A DNA stretch of 46,800 bases from an uncultured Bacteroidales bacterium (lineage in GTDB: Bacteria > Bacteroidota > Bacteroidia > Bacteroidales > F082), in assembly GCA_905234455.1 (NCBI GenBank), contig CAJOIH010000022.1, forward strand, positions 1-46,800, written 5' to 3'. The translations under genes and the position numbers were made by a program. This document shows positions 18,697 to 28,744 of this stretch, piece by piece. Below the pieces are notes generated by a model. The model worked only from the letters and a program-made list of their open reading frames with translations. It made no database searches and had not been told where the DNA came from. The first letter of the stretch is position 1. The number at the start of each line of letters is the position of its first letter.

Positions 18697-18711
18697 GCGG
18701 CTTTCTTTTTT
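18682..18711. terminator. bidirectional terminator between Ca-ATPase and lipocalin-like gene
   Basis: Stem GCCGC/GCGGC (18688-18692 with 18697-18701), loop CTGA, flanked by A7 and by TTTCTTTTT. The ATPase stop codon sits in the loop and the convergent gene's stop begins at 18712, so both open frames read into the hairpin. Confidence 0.85.
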
Positions 18712-19078
18712 ATTCAACCTTTCGTTGATACGTCACGGAATAATTCCCGAAATCCTTCAGTACCAACTTCTCCTCGGTGATCTCGTCGATCCACATGGTA
18801 TCGGCGAAAGCGTGGGGGTTGGTGCCGTTGTAGTTGCCCCGGAGGATCAGCTGGTCGCCGACCTTCTCCCAGGTGGTGTATTCCATGTATCCCATGTTGA
18901 TGGGGGTGACGGTGCCATCCTTTTCAAGGGTGAAGCCGGTCTCGCCGAAGACGCTGTTCTCGACGGCGGGTTCGATCCAAGTGCCTACCAACGAGGCTTT
19001 GTTGCCGCAGGAGGTGATGCCCAGTCCCATCAGGAGACTCAGGGCGATGATGATGAATCCTTTTTTCATGGTTTTCAA
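18710..19078 (-). CDS. small lipocalin-like lipoprotein
   Basis: A 122-residue lipoprotein with lipobox ITSC (Cys24). The mature part starts with SLVGTWIEP, the opening strand of the lipocalin-like families common in Bacteroidota, followed by alternating beta-strands (FTLEKDGTVTPI, EYTTWEKVGDQLILRG, EKLVLKDFG). Members are thought to bind small hydrophobic molecules in the periplasm, but no ligand is known. The ATG at 19078 is four bases past the arcC stop, so it is co-transcribed with carbamate kinase. An alternative start is Met4. Confidence 0.85.
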   Translation of the reverse strand: MKTMKKGFIIIALSLLMGLGITSCGNKASLVGTWIEPAVENSVFGETGFTLEKDGTVTPINMGYMEYTTWEKVGDQLILRGNYNGTNPHAFADTMWIDEITEEKLVLKDFGNYSVTYQRKVE

Positions 19079-19081
19079 CGA

Positions 19082-20023
19082 TTACGGGATGATACGTGTG
19101 CCGCACTCGGGGTCGGTGAGGCTGGTAGCTTCGGTGATGATGGCCTGATGGCCGGTGGCCTCCACGAAGTGGATGGCGGCGCGGACTTTCGGGGCCATGC
19201 TGCCCTCGGTGAACTGGCCATCGGCGAGGTGTTTCTTGGCCTCGGCCACGGTGATGGTGTTGAGGGCCTGTTCGTTCTCCTTACGGAAGTTGATGAACAC
19301 CTTCGGCACGTCGGTGAGGATGTAGAACTCGTCGGCGCCGATATTGATGGCAGTCATGGCAGAGGCGAGGTCCTTGTCGATGACGGCTTCCACGCCACCC
19401 AGGCTGCCGTCGGGCTTCTCGATGACGGGGATGCCACCGCCGCCCACGGTGATGACGATGTGGCCTTGTTCAGCCAGCTGCTTCACCAAGTCGACGTTCT
19501 GGATGGAAATGGGTTTGGGCGAAGCCACCACCTTGCGCCAGCCGCGACCTTTCGGGTCTTCCTTGTAGACGGCACCCGTCTCGGCTGCGTATTTCTCAGC
19601 CTCTTCCTTGGAATAATAGGGGCCAACGGGCTTGGTGGGGTTCTGGAACATCGGGTCGTTCTTGTCGACGACGACCTGGGTGACCAGGGTGACCACATTG
19701 CGCTTGATGCCTTCCTTGGCGAAGGTCTTGCCCAGACCCATCTCGATCATGAAACCGATGAGGCCCTGGGTCTCAGCCACGCAGAAGTCGATGGGCATGC
19801 CCGGCACGCCGAACTGATGGTGACCGGCTTCATGCTGCAGCATGACGTTACCCACTTGGGGGCCGTTGCCGTGACCGATCACGAGGTTGTAGTCATCCTT
19901 GAGGAAGGGAAGCAGCGACTTGCAGGTCTCAGTCACATTTTCCATCTGCTCGCGGTAAGTACCTTTTTGTCCGCCTCTCAAAAGGGCGTTTCCGCCAAAG
20001 GCGATAACGGCTAATTTCTTCAT
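19082..20023 (-). CDS. arcC: carbamate kinase
   Basis: A 313-residue amino acid kinase family enzyme that makes ATP from carbamoyl phosphate and ADP, the last step of the arginine deiminase pathway. Typical segments are AFGGNALL at the N-terminus, GHGNGPQVGN, the GGGGIPV loop near the middle, and the C-terminal GSMAPKVRAA and FVEATGHQAIIT blocks. I take ATG at 20023 rather than the TTG two codons earlier. The upstream region contains a -7 box within a long inverted repeat. It is likely to work with arcA, which is encoded 9 kb away in the same direction. Confidence 0.96.
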   Translation of the reverse strand: MKKLAVIAFGGNALLRGGQKGTYREQMENVTETCKSLLPFLKDDYNLVIGHGNGPQVGNVMLQHEAGHHQFGVPGMPIDFCVAETQGLIGFMIEMGLGKTFAKEGIKRNVVTLVTQVVVDKNDPMFQNPTKPVGPYYSKEEAEKYAAETGAVYKEDPKGRGWRKVVASPKPISIQNVDLVKQLAEQGHIVITVGGGGIPVIEKPDGSLGGVEAVIDKDLASAMTAINIGADEFYILTDVPKVFINFRKENEQALNTITVAEAKKHLADGQFTEGSMAPKVRAAIHFVEATGHQAIITEATSLTDPECGTRIIP

Positions 20024-20040
20024 ATTCAATTGTTTAAAAT

Positions 20041-20080
20041 AAAATTTCCTATCTAAGGGACCGCAAAGATAGGAAATTTT
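20041..20080 (-). promoter_or_regulatory. 14-bp inverted repeat overlapping the arcC -7 box
   Basis: Perfect 14-bp arms AAAATTTCCTATCT and AGATAGGAAATTTT (20041-20054, 20067-20080) around 12 bases. Read on the minus strand the right arm contains TATCTTTG (20071-20064), an exact -7 box for arcC, 41 bases before its ATG. No well-spaced TTG is seen. It could be an operator for a regulator of arcC, or a weak terminator for dnaB; the absence of a GC-rich stem makes the operator reading more attractive. Confidence 0.6.
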
Positions 20081-20117
20081 TCTGACTTATCACTTTAAAC
20101 TTATTTCTTTTAACTTT

Positions 20118-21668
20118 CTAGAACGGCGGATTGTACTCGTCTGAGATTCCGGGTCCGAAGGGGTTCTCATCATTCATCCTCGATCCTACGGTGATGGTGT
20201 TGTTGAAGTTGGGGTTGGGTCCCAGGGTGATGTCCTCGGCAGAGGCGAGGCGATCTTGGCCGAACTCCTCGAAGCGTGCGTATTGGCCCACGAACTTCAG
20301 GTTGACCTCGCCCAGCTTGCCGTTACGGTGCTTGGCGATGTCGATGACGGTGAAGCCTTGCGGCAGGTCGGGGTTCTCGGCCTCGTTCTTATAATATTCG
20401 GGACGGTAGATGAACATCACCATGTCGGCGTCCTGTTCGATGGCGCCCGACTCACGCAGGTCGGAGAGGATGGGCTTCTTCGAACCGGGGCGCTGTTCCA
20501 CGTTACGGCTCAGCTGTGACAGGGCCAGGACGGGGATTTCCAGCTCTTTGGCAAGGGCTTTCAACGACCTCGAGATGGTGGAGATCTCCTGTTCGCGGTT
20601 GCCGCCCCGTTCGGTCTTGGCGGTCATCAGCTGCAGGTAGTCGATGAACACCATCTGAATGTCGTGCTGCTGCTTCAGTCGACGGCATTTGGCGCGTAGC
20701 TCGAATACTGAGAGCTGCGGGGTGTCGTCGATGAAGATGGGGGCGTCGATGAGGGGCGTTACCTTGGTGTTCAGTTGCTGCCACTCGTGTTCGGCGAGGT
20801 CGCCTGAACGGAGCTTGTCGGCCGTGAGCGAGGTCTCGGTGGAGATCAGACGGGTGACCAGCTGCACTGACGACATCTCCAGGGAGAAGAAGGCCACGGG
20901 ACGTTTGAAGTCGACGGCGGCGTTGCGTGCCAAGTTGAGGGCGAAGGCGGTCTTACCCATGGAGGGACGTGCGGCCAGGATGATGAGGTCCGACTTCTGC
21001 CAGCCTTGGGTGATGCGGTCGAGCTCGGTGTAGCCCGAAGGCACGCCGCGCAGTTTCTGGTCACTGTTTTTGGCGTTTTGGATCTCGGTGATGGCGCGGC
21101 CTACCAAGTCCTGCATCGAGTTGTAGCTGCGGCGCAGGTTGTTCTCGCTCACCTGAAACAGGTTGTTCTCGGCAGCGTCGAGCAAGTCGAACACGTCGGT
21201 GGTGTCCTCGAAGGCCTTGTTGATGGTTTCCGAAGAGATCACGATGAGCTCCCGCTGGATATGCTTCTGCATGATGATGCGGGCGTGGTATTCGATGTTG
21301 GCTGCCGACACCACGCGGTTGGTGAGCTTCGAGATGTAGTAGGCGCCGCCCACCGACTCGAGTTCGCCGGTCTGCTTGAGTTCATTGGTGACGGTGAGGA
21401 TATCGATGGGTTCCGACTTCCCGAACAGCTCCTTGATGGCCCTGAAGATTTTCTGGTGGGCTTCCTTGTAGAAGGCTTCGGGGGTGAGGATGTCGATGAC
21501 TTCGTTGACGGCTTCCTTCTCCAGCATCAAGGCGCCGAGGACGACTTCTTCCAAGTCGACGGCTTGGGGTGGGATGCGGCCCTGGGAGGCCAAAAGCTGC
21601 TCAGGCGTAGCTGCGGTTCTCCGTTGCATAGTACCAGAGAACGGCTTGGTGATGATATCGTTAGGCAT
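20118..21668 (-). CDS. dnaB: replicative DNA helicase DnaB
   Basis: A 516-residue hexameric 5'-3' helicase that unwinds the replication fork. The N-terminal primase-interacting domain starts near IPPQAVDLEEVVLGALML. The RecA-like C-terminal half has Walker A ARPSMGKTAFAL (K239 in this numbering), Walker B MVFIDYLQLM, and the QLSRNVEQRPGSKKPILSDL block of family members. No intein is present. ATG at 21668 is chosen over upstream alternatives because the conserved sequence begins shortly after it. Confidence 0.97.
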   Translation of the reverse strand: MPNDIITKPFSGTMQRRTAATPEQLLASQGRIPPQAVDLEEVVLGALMLEKEAVNEVIDILTPEAFYKEAHQKIFRAIKELFGKSEPIDILTVTNELKQTGELESVGGAYYISKLTNRVVSAANIEYHARIIMQKHIQRELIVISSETINKAFEDTTDVFDLLDAAENNLFQVSENNLRRSYNSMQDLVGRAITEIQNAKNSDQKLRGVPSGYTELDRITQGWQKSDLIILAARPSMGKTAFALNLARNAAVDFKRPVAFFSLEMSSVQLVTRLISTETSLTADKLRSGDLAEHEWQQLNTKVTPLIDAPIFIDDTPQLSVFELRAKCRRLKQQHDIQMVFIDYLQLMTAKTERGGNREQEISTISRSLKALAKELEIPVLALSQLSRNVEQRPGSKKPILSDLRESGAIEQDADMVMFIYRPEYYKNEAENPDLPQGFTVIDIAKHRNGKLGEVNLKFVGQYARFEEFGQDRLASAEDITLGPNPNFNNTITVGSRMNDENPFGPGISDEYNPPF

Positions 21669-21717
21669 GGTTGTATCTCGTAAAAAAGTGTGAAAAAATC
21701 GGTTGATTTTCGCAAGA

Positions 21718-21725
21718 CAAAGGTA
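21718..21725 (-). promoter_or_regulatory. -7 box candidate for dnaB
   Basis: Minus strand TACCTTTG (21725-21718), exact TAnnTTTG match, 49 bases before the dnaB ATG. The nearest TTG triplets give spacers of 17 or 25 bases, outside the usual range. Confidence 0.5.
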
Positions 21726-21779
21726 CGTCAATAAACCCTTACCAAAAAAGCAAAAACGTGGGAAGTTATGAACAGGGGT

Positions 21780-23006
21780 TTATTTGAAAAAATGTTGATA
21801 AATATTCATAATTGCTTCGTTTTCAGCAATTAAATCATCTTTCGTTTGTTCATAACTCGTTAAATCCTGTTCAAGCGCTTCAACAATTATCCTGCTGTGT
21901 TCAAAGAGTTTAGCTCCGTGAAACACTGCTTCGGTGACGTGTTGTAAACTCATTCCCTTTTTCAGGAGGGGATGAAACATTTGTGCATTTTGGAGTACTT
22001 CGTATAGGTTAAGTGTTTTTTGCCAACGGAGGGGGTTCGGGGTGAAGGTGACCACCATGTCGTAACGGCCCAGCAGGCCTTCGAGGTACTCGATGCCTTC
22101 GTGCCAGCGGGAATGGTCGTCGATGCAGTTCCAAAACTCGGACCCTTGTCCGTCGGTGAGGGCGAAGGCCAGGAGCATCTCCTGGTAGGGGTGGGTACCG
22201 TCGAGCTCGGGCACGGCGGGGTAATGATAGAGAAGGCTCAAATAGGCCACGTTGCGTGGTCTTGGGTTGGGCGCCTGGGCGAAAAGCGCCTTATAGTCGA
22301 TGGTGAAGTCGACGTTGGGGTCTTCCTGTGGGACGTTTTTCCAGCAGTGTCCGAGGAAGTCGCAGGTATAGGGCTCGTGGCAGTGCGGCCCGATGGCCAC
22401 CTGTGGGGCGTGGGGGAGGGCCACCACGCTTTTCAGCCGTTCCACGTTGGCGGCAATCACAGGTTCCTGCTCTTTGGCGTAGTCCATCACCGAGACCAGC
22501 AGGAACAGCTCCTTCACGTCGATGGGACCGTTTTTCACGTAGCCAGCGTTGAGGTACATCAGCTGGAAGTCGGAAAGCGGCACCCCGCAGCCGTGAAGCA
22601 CGTAGTATTGCAGGGCGGCATCCTTGTAATAGGTGGGACTGAGCTTCAGCGAGCTCTTCACCTCGATGGCCTGCCACTGCTCGCCCTCGCGCACCAGCAG
22701 GTCGACCATCACCAAGGTGTCGTTGTGCTGGAACACGGCCTCGTACATCACGTTCACCTCGGGGTTGTTGAGGTTCTCCATGGTCTCTTTCACCCTCTTG
22801 GGAAATTGGGTGGGTGAGTTGGGGGCCATGTTCACCCCGCCAGGGAAGTACTGATGTGCCAGCACACCTACATCGGTCCCACGCTGGAACTTCACCCTTT
22901 GCTCGATGCTGAGCTTGTCGCGCAGGTAAGGGTGCTTCTTGGTGAGGTACAGGGCTTTCTCGCATTGCAAGCCTTTGATATAGGTCGATTTGGAGAGGAT
23001 GTGCAT
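21780..23006 (-). CDS. RecB-like PD-(D/E)XK Fe-S nuclease, DUF2779-related
   Basis: A 408-residue protein. The N-terminal half carries a PD-(D/E)XK nuclease core (H51, E89, D102, and EVKSS with E115 and K117) and four cysteines placed as in Cas4/AddB-type Fe-S clusters: C15 plus C209, C215 and C221 in PHCHEPYTCDFLGHCW. This layout is that of DUF2779 proteins. In those, the second half starts with a YxDFE motif of an RNase H-like exonuclease; here the matching place reads YLSLLY (255-260), so the acidic residues are missing. It has its own promoter. The likely role is DNA processing or repair; no CRISPR genes are near. Confidence 0.8.
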   Translation of the reverse strand: MHILSKSTYIKGLQCEKALYLTKKHPYLRDKLSIEQRVKFQRGTDVGVLAHQYFPGGVNMAPNSPTQFPKRVKETMENLNNPEVNVMYEAVFQHNDTLVMVDLLVREGEQWQAIEVKSSLKLSPTYYKDAALQYYVLHGCGVPLSDFQLMYLNAGYVKNGPIDVKELFLLVSVMDYAKEQEPVIAANVERLKSVVALPHAPQVAIGPHCHEPYTCDFLGHCWKNVPQEDPNVDFTIDYKALFAQAPNPRPRNVAYLSLLYHYPAVPELDGTHPYQEMLLAFALTDGQGSEFWNCIDDHSRWHEGIEYLEGLLGRYDMVVTFTPNPLRWQKTLNLYEVLQNAQMFHPLLKKGMSLQHVTEAVFHGAKLFEHSRIIVEALEQDLTSYEQTKDDLIAENEAIMNIYQHFFK

Positions 23007-23023
23007 GGCTTCGTTTTAAAACA

Positions 23024-23054
23024 CAAAGATAATCAAATACTTTTTGGTCTCCAA
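23024..23054 (-). promoter_or_regulatory. sigma-ABfr promoter of the RecB-like nuclease gene
   Basis: Minus strand TTG (23054-23052), 20 bases, TATCTTTG (23031-23024), 18 bases before the ATG at 23006. The -33 part lies inside the 3' end of the MATE gene. Confidence 0.75.
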
Positions 23055-24358
23055 ATCCGCTTGGCCATCACCGTCATGCTCACTCCCCGGGCCACCATGA
23101 AGAGCAGGAAGGCGATCCACAAGCCGTGATTGCCATACATAGGCATCAGGAAAAACCAGGCAGGAAGGAAGACCAGCAGCGAAGCGATGAGCATGGTGTT
23201 GCGGATCTCCCTGGCAGCCGTGGCACCGATGTAAATGCCGTCCCAAAGGAACGCGGCAAAGGTGATCACGGGGATCAAAACCATGTAGATGTAGTAGGGG
23301 CGGGCTTGTTCGGCCACTCCGGGCTGGTCGGAGATCAGATGGATAAAGGTCTCGGGGAAAGCCCAGTAGAGGATGGTGAAAGGCAAGGTCAACACCAGTC
23401 CCCACCAGAAGAGATAACGGATAGTCCGCTTCAGGTTCTCCTGGTCGTGGGCTCCGGTGAACCTGCCTACCAGAGCCTCGCCGGCGTAGGCAAACCCATC
23501 GGTGAAGTAGCTGAAGATGTAGAAAAACTGCATCAAGATCATGTTGACGGCCAGGATGTCGTCGCTCAACTTGGCGCTCTGGTTGGTGAAGAAGGCGATG
23601 GTCAGCACCAATAGGATGCTGCGGATCATGAAGTCGGTGTTCACCCGGAAAAACCGCTTGAGTTTGTCGGCCTGCAACAGCACCGCTTTTTGGATGCGGA
23701 CGAGGTAACGGCGGTATTTGGCCAGCATGAAGACGATGGCCGTGAGCAACCCTGTATATTGCGCGATGACGGTGCCCAAGGCCACGCCGGCCACACCCAT
23801 GTGGAACACGTTGACGAATAACACGCTGAGCCCGATGTTCACCACGTTGATCAAGATGGCGATGGTCATGGGGATGGTGGTGTTCTGCATCCCGATGTAC
23901 CAGCCGTTGAAGGTGTAAAGACTCAACACCGCGGGTGCCGCCCAGATCCTCACCCTGAAATACTCGCTGGTGTACCTTAATACCTCGTCGCTACCGTTCA
24001 AAAGCTGCATGGCGATCCACTCGATGGGTCGCTGCAACGACAATACCAACAAGGTGGCGATCAGGGCGATGCACATGCTGCGATAGAAGGCGTAGGAGAT
24101 TTCCTGATGGTCGTCGGCCCCGTAGGCCTGCGCCGTGAATCCCGTGGTGCCGGCTCGCATGAAGCTGAAGATGGAATACATCACGCTGAAGATGGTGCCG
24201 CCCAACCCGATGGCACCGATGTAAACCACCGAGTCCAAATGTCCCATCAGCATCATGTCGACCAGCCCCAACAAGGGCACGGTGATGTTGCTGATGATGT
24301 TCGGAATCGCCAGCTTTAGGATGCTGCGGTTAAGACCTTCACGATTTGCTCCAACCAT
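23033..24358 (-). CDS. MATE family efflux transporter
   Basis: A 441-residue inner-membrane antiporter of the MATE/DinF type with about twelve predicted helices. It has the usual opening ILKLAIPNIISNITVPLLGL followed by DMMLMGHLDS, and a second repeat beginning with FMIRSILLVLTIAFF. MATE proteins export drugs or metabolites against Na+ or H+. The start ATG (24358) lies 43 bases inside the upstream methionine sulfoxide reductase gene; no later ATG precedes the first helix, so the overlap seems real. Substrate unknown. Confidence 0.93.
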   Translation of the reverse strand: MVGANREGLNRSILKLAIPNIISNITVPLLGLVDMMLMGHLDSVVYIGAIGLGGTIFSVMYSIFSFMRAGTTGFTAQAYGADDHQEISYAFYRSMCIALIATLLVLSLQRPIEWIAMQLLNGSDEVLRYTSEYFRVRIWAAPAVLSLYTFNGWYIGMQNTTIPMTIAILINVVNIGLSVLFVNVFHMGVAGVALGTVIAQYTGLLTAIVFMLAKYRRYLVRIQKAVLLQADKLKRFFRVNTDFMIRSILLVLTIAFFTNQSAKLSDDILAVNMILMQFFYIFSYFTDGFAYAGEALVGRFTGAHDQENLKRTIRYLFWWGLVLTLPFTILYWAFPETFIHLISDQPGVAEQARPYYIYMVLIPVITFAAFLWDGIYIGATAAREIRNTMLIASLLVFLPAWFFLMPMYGNHGLWIAFLLFMVARGVSMTVMAKRIWRPKSI

Positions 24359-24771
24359 TGTTTGTCAATATCGTCAAAAGTATTGAGTTCTCTGCTGTCA
24401 ATGTCGAGTTCGGCCCAGACCTCGCCATTCTTGAAGATGGGCACCACGATCTCGCTGCGCGACTCGCTGCTGCATGCGATGTGGCCAGGAAACTGCTCCA
24501 CGTCGGGCACCACCAAGGTCCTCCCTTCAGCCCATGCCGTGCCGCAAACGCCTTTCCCGTAAGGGATTCTCGTGCATGCCAAAGGACCTTGGAAAGGCCC
24601 TAACACCAACTGTTTTCCGTCGACGAAATAGAAACCGGTCCACCAGAAACCGAAAGTGAAGTGGATCAACGAGCTGAGGTTGCTCATGTTGGCGATCAGG
24701 TTGGGCTCGTCGGCCACCAACGACTGCGCCTGCTTCAAAAGAAGCTGATATTGTTTTTCTTTTTCTTCCAT
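24316..24771 (-). CDS. msrC: free methionine-(R)-sulfoxide reductase (GAF domain)
   Basis: A 151-residue GAF-domain enzyme that reduces free L-methionine-(R)-sulfoxide. The three redox cysteines are C66, C76 and C100 with spacing 10 and 24, identical to characterised fRMsr enzymes; they sit in LACTRIPYGKGVCGTAW and HIACSSESRSEIVVP. Length is normal. It overlaps the start of the MATE gene by 43 bases, so they share a transcript. A -7 box (24783-24776) lies directly upstream. Confidence 0.93.
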   Translation of the reverse strand: MEEKEKQYQLLLKQAQSLVADEPNLIANMSNLSSLIHFTFGFWWTGFYFVDGKQLVLGPFQGPLACTRIPYGKGVCGTAWAEGRTLVVPDVEQFPGHIACSSESRSEIVVPIFKNGEVWAELDIDSRELNTFDDIDKQWLEQIVKVLTAAS

Positions 24772-24775
24772 GATG

Positions 24776-24783
24776 CAAAATTA
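24776..24783 (-). promoter_or_regulatory. -7 box candidate for msrC-MATE
   Basis: Minus strand TAATTTTG (24783-24776), exact -7 match, five bases upstream of the msrC ATG, which would make the transcript nearly leaderless. On the other strand TACCTTTA (24796-24803) is a one-mismatch -7 candidate for mpl. Neither has a well-spaced TTG. Confidence 0.4.
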
Positions 24784-24823
24784 CATAAAAATGTTTACCT
24801 TTACGGCTTCAAACCGAACAACT

Positions 24824-26176
24824 ATGAAAAAGGTACATTTTATCGCCATAGGGGGCAGTGCCATGCACAACCTCGCCATCGCCTTGCATCGCAAGGGCTA
24901 CGAAGTCACAGGCTCGGATGATGAGATCTTTGAGCCTTCAAAATCACGTCTGGCCAAAGAAGGCATCCTTCCGCCGCAATGGGGCTGGTATCCCGAGAAG
25001 CTCGACAGCAGCTACGACGCCGTCATCCTGGGCATGCATGCCCGCATCGACAACCCCGAGCTGGTCCGCGCCCAAGAGCTGGGCCTGAAGGTGTATTCCT
25101 ATCCGGAATACCTCTACGAGCAGAGCAAGGACAAGACGCGCATCGTCATCGGTGGCAGCCATGGCAAGACCACCATCACCTCGATGATTCTGCATGTGCT
25201 CCAAAAGGTGGGCATTGAGACGGACTTCATGGTGGGTGCCCAGTTGGAGGGCTTCGACGTGATGGTGCGCCTCAGCGAAACGGCCAAATACATGGTCATG
25301 GAGGGCGACGAGTACCTCACTTCGCCTATCGACCGTGTGCCGAAGTTCCATCATTACCACCCGCATATCGCCGTCATCAGCGGCATCGGATGGGACCACG
25401 TCAACGTGTTTCCCACCTTCGACAACTACCTGGAGCAGTTCCGCATCTTCGTCCGCACCATCGAGCCGGGCGGCTGTCTCATCTACGACCAGACCGACGT
25501 GGAGGCCGAGAAGATCGCCCAAGGTGCCCAGTGCAAGACCTTCGGCTATGGAGTGCATCCCTTCGAGAGCGACGGCATGAAGACCACCTTGCTGCTGCCC
25601 GATGGCAGTAGGAGGGAAGTGGGGGTGTTCGGCAGCCACAACATGAAGAACATCAACGCGGCACGGCTGGTATGCCAGCAGCTGGGTGTGACCGACGCGC
25701 AGTTCTACGAGGCCATTGCCTCGTTCAAAGGTGCCGCCCGCCGGTTGGAGCTTCTGTTTGAATCTGAAGACAACCTGGTCTTCCGCGACTTTGCCCACGC
25801 CCCGTCGAAGGTCAATGCCAGCGTGAAGGCCTTGCGGGAGCAATTCCCCAAGAAGCACCTCCTTGCCGTGTTCGAGCTGCATACCTACAGCAGCCTCAGC
25901 GAGGTGTTCATCGACCATTACCGCGACGCCCTGAAGCTGGCCGACACCGCCATCGTGTTCTACGATCCCCATGCCGTGGCCATCAAGAAACTGGAATTGA
26001 TGAAGGACGAGCGTATCATGGAAGGCTTCGGCCGTCCCGACCTGAAAGTGGTTCACAACAAGGTGGAACTGATGGACCTGTTACAAAAAGGCCAACGGCA
26101 TGATGTCGTTGGCGCTTTCATGAGTTCGGGCGATTTCAACGGGCTCACCACGGATGACCTGAAGACCCTGTACTAA
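24824..26176 (+). CDS. mpl: UDP-N-acetylmuramate tripeptide ligase (murein recycling)
   Basis: A 450-residue Mur ligase. The N-terminus FIAIGGSAMHNLAIALHRKG replaces the GIGGxGM nucleotide loop in the way Mpl proteins do. The P-loop is GGSHGKTT (110-117), and the central and C-terminal Mur domains follow (EGDEYLTSP, HNMKNINAA, FRDFAHAPSKV). Mpl joins recycled L-Ala-gamma-D-Glu-meso-DAP to UDP-MurNAc in the cytoplasm. ATG 24824 is preferred; an extension to 24770 would cover the divergent promoter region. It overlaps lolA by four bases tail to tail. Confidence 0.92.
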   Translation: MKKVHFIAIGGSAMHNLAIALHRKGYEVTGSDDEIFEPSKSRLAKEGILPPQWGWYPEKLDSSYDAVILGMHARIDNPELVRAQELGLKVYSYPEYLYEQSKDKTRIVIGGSHGKTTITSMILHVLQKVGIETDFMVGAQLEGFDVMVRLSETAKYMVMEGDEYLTSPIDRVPKFHHYHPHIAVISGIGWDHVNVFPTFDNYLEQFRIFVRTIEPGGCLIYDQTDVEAEKIAQGAQCKTFGYGVHPFESDGMKTTLLLPDGSRREVGVFGSHNMKNINAARLVCQQLGVTDAQFYEAIASFKGAARRLELLFESEDNLVFRDFAHAPSKVNASVKALREQFPKKHLLAVFELHTYSSLSEVFIDHYRDALKLADTAIVFYDPHAVAIKKLELMKDERIMEGFGRPDLKVVHNKVELMDLLQKGQRHDVVGAFMSSGDFNGLTTDDLKTLY

Positions 26177-26778
26177 AAGACGAACATCTCGGGGTCGACG
26201 GGCACGTCGTATTTGACGTTGCTGATGGTGTAGACATCCACGGTGCCGCTGTAATCGCAGAGGACGATCTCCTTCAGCAGGAGGCTGTCGGTGTGATATT
26301 TGAAAATCACTTGTTTGTACCCAATGCCGATGAGTTTTTTCTTGTTGACGGTGCAGGTGATCACATGGAAGCCGTCTTCGACTTTGTCGCTCACGCTGTA
26401 GTTGTTCTCGTTGGCGAGCTGCTCCACGAGACCTTGGAAACCGTACAGGAAGATGTTGCTCAACGAGCGCATGATGCCGCCGTCGCGAAGACGGTAGGTG
26501 CCTGAAAACAGCCCAATATCCATATTAATTCTTTCCGCGTTGACGATCATGTATTTGCCTGTGGCAAACAGGGCGGCGAATTCGTCGGGCTTGACAAAAT
26601 AAAGCTTGCCGTCTTGCGAGCTGGTCTTCTTGGGTTTGATGTTGGTGTTGTTCAGGTCGGCCTCGAACGACTTGATGCGGCCGTTGGTGGCTTTGATGCG
26701 GTTGAGCAGATCGGCGTCTTGTGCCTGAAGCTGGAAGGCCATCAGGACCACGGCCAAAAACAGGAGTATTCTCTTCAT
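26173..26778 (-). CDS. LolA-family outer membrane lipoprotein carrier-like protein
   Basis: A 201-residue periplasmic protein with a signal peptide (residues 1-19, ending LQAQ). The mature part follows the LolA pattern: an early amphipathic helix (LNRIKATNGRIKSFEADL) and then antiparallel strands such as GKLYFVKPDEFAALF, where LolA has its phospholipid- or lipoprotein-binding half barrel. LolA ferries lipoproteins between membranes; Bacteroidota have several paralogues and this one may be specialised. It starts three bases after the rho stop, so it is in the rho transcript, and overlaps mpl by four bases tail to tail. Confidence 0.8.
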   Translation of the reverse strand: MKRILLFLAVVLMAFQLQAQDADLLNRIKATNGRIKSFEADLNNTNIKPKKTSSQDGKLYFVKPDEFAALFATGKYMIVNAERINMDIGLFSGTYRLRDGGIMRSLSNIFLYGFQGLVEQLANENNYSVSDKVEDGFHVITCTVNKKKLIGIGYKQVIFKYHTDSLLLKEIVLCDYSGTVDVYTISNVKYDVPVDPEMFVF

Positions 26779-26781
26779 GGC

Positions 26782-28590
<1,809 letters not shown>

Positions 28591-28651
28591 AAGGGAATTA
28601 AAATGGTTGGAAAAAAAGAAAAGAAGAAGCTCTTTTCGGTATTTGGTGCCG

Positions 28652-28681
28652 CAAAATTAGTGAAATAATTTAATATGGCAA
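28652..28681 (-). promoter_or_regulatory. sigma-ABfr promoter of rho
   Basis: Minus strand TTG (28681-28679), 19 bases, TAATTTTG (28659-28652): full consensus. The leader to the rho ATG is about 55 bases and purine-poor on the transcript, with a UC-rich run that Rho itself might bind. Confidence 0.8.
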
Positions 28682-28686
28682 GTTTT

Positions 28687-28719
28687 TTGGCGATTTTTTT
28701 TGCCCTTTTGCTATCTTTG
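28687..28719 (+). promoter_or_regulatory. promoter of the DUF4293 gene
   Basis: TTG (28687-28689), 22 bases, TATCTTTG (28712-28719); the -7 box is exact and the spacer is slightly long. The ATG at 28745 follows 25 bases later. It is divergent from the rho promoter with only five bases between the two -33 triplets. Confidence 0.65.
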
Positions 28720-28744
28720 CGCTCAAATTCAAAACAAATCAACC

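Noticed and set aside
21780..23006. Cas4 of a CRISPR system
   Set aside because: The nuclease and cysteine layout is Cas4-like, but no repeat array or other cas gene is present and the C-terminal half is DUF2779-like.
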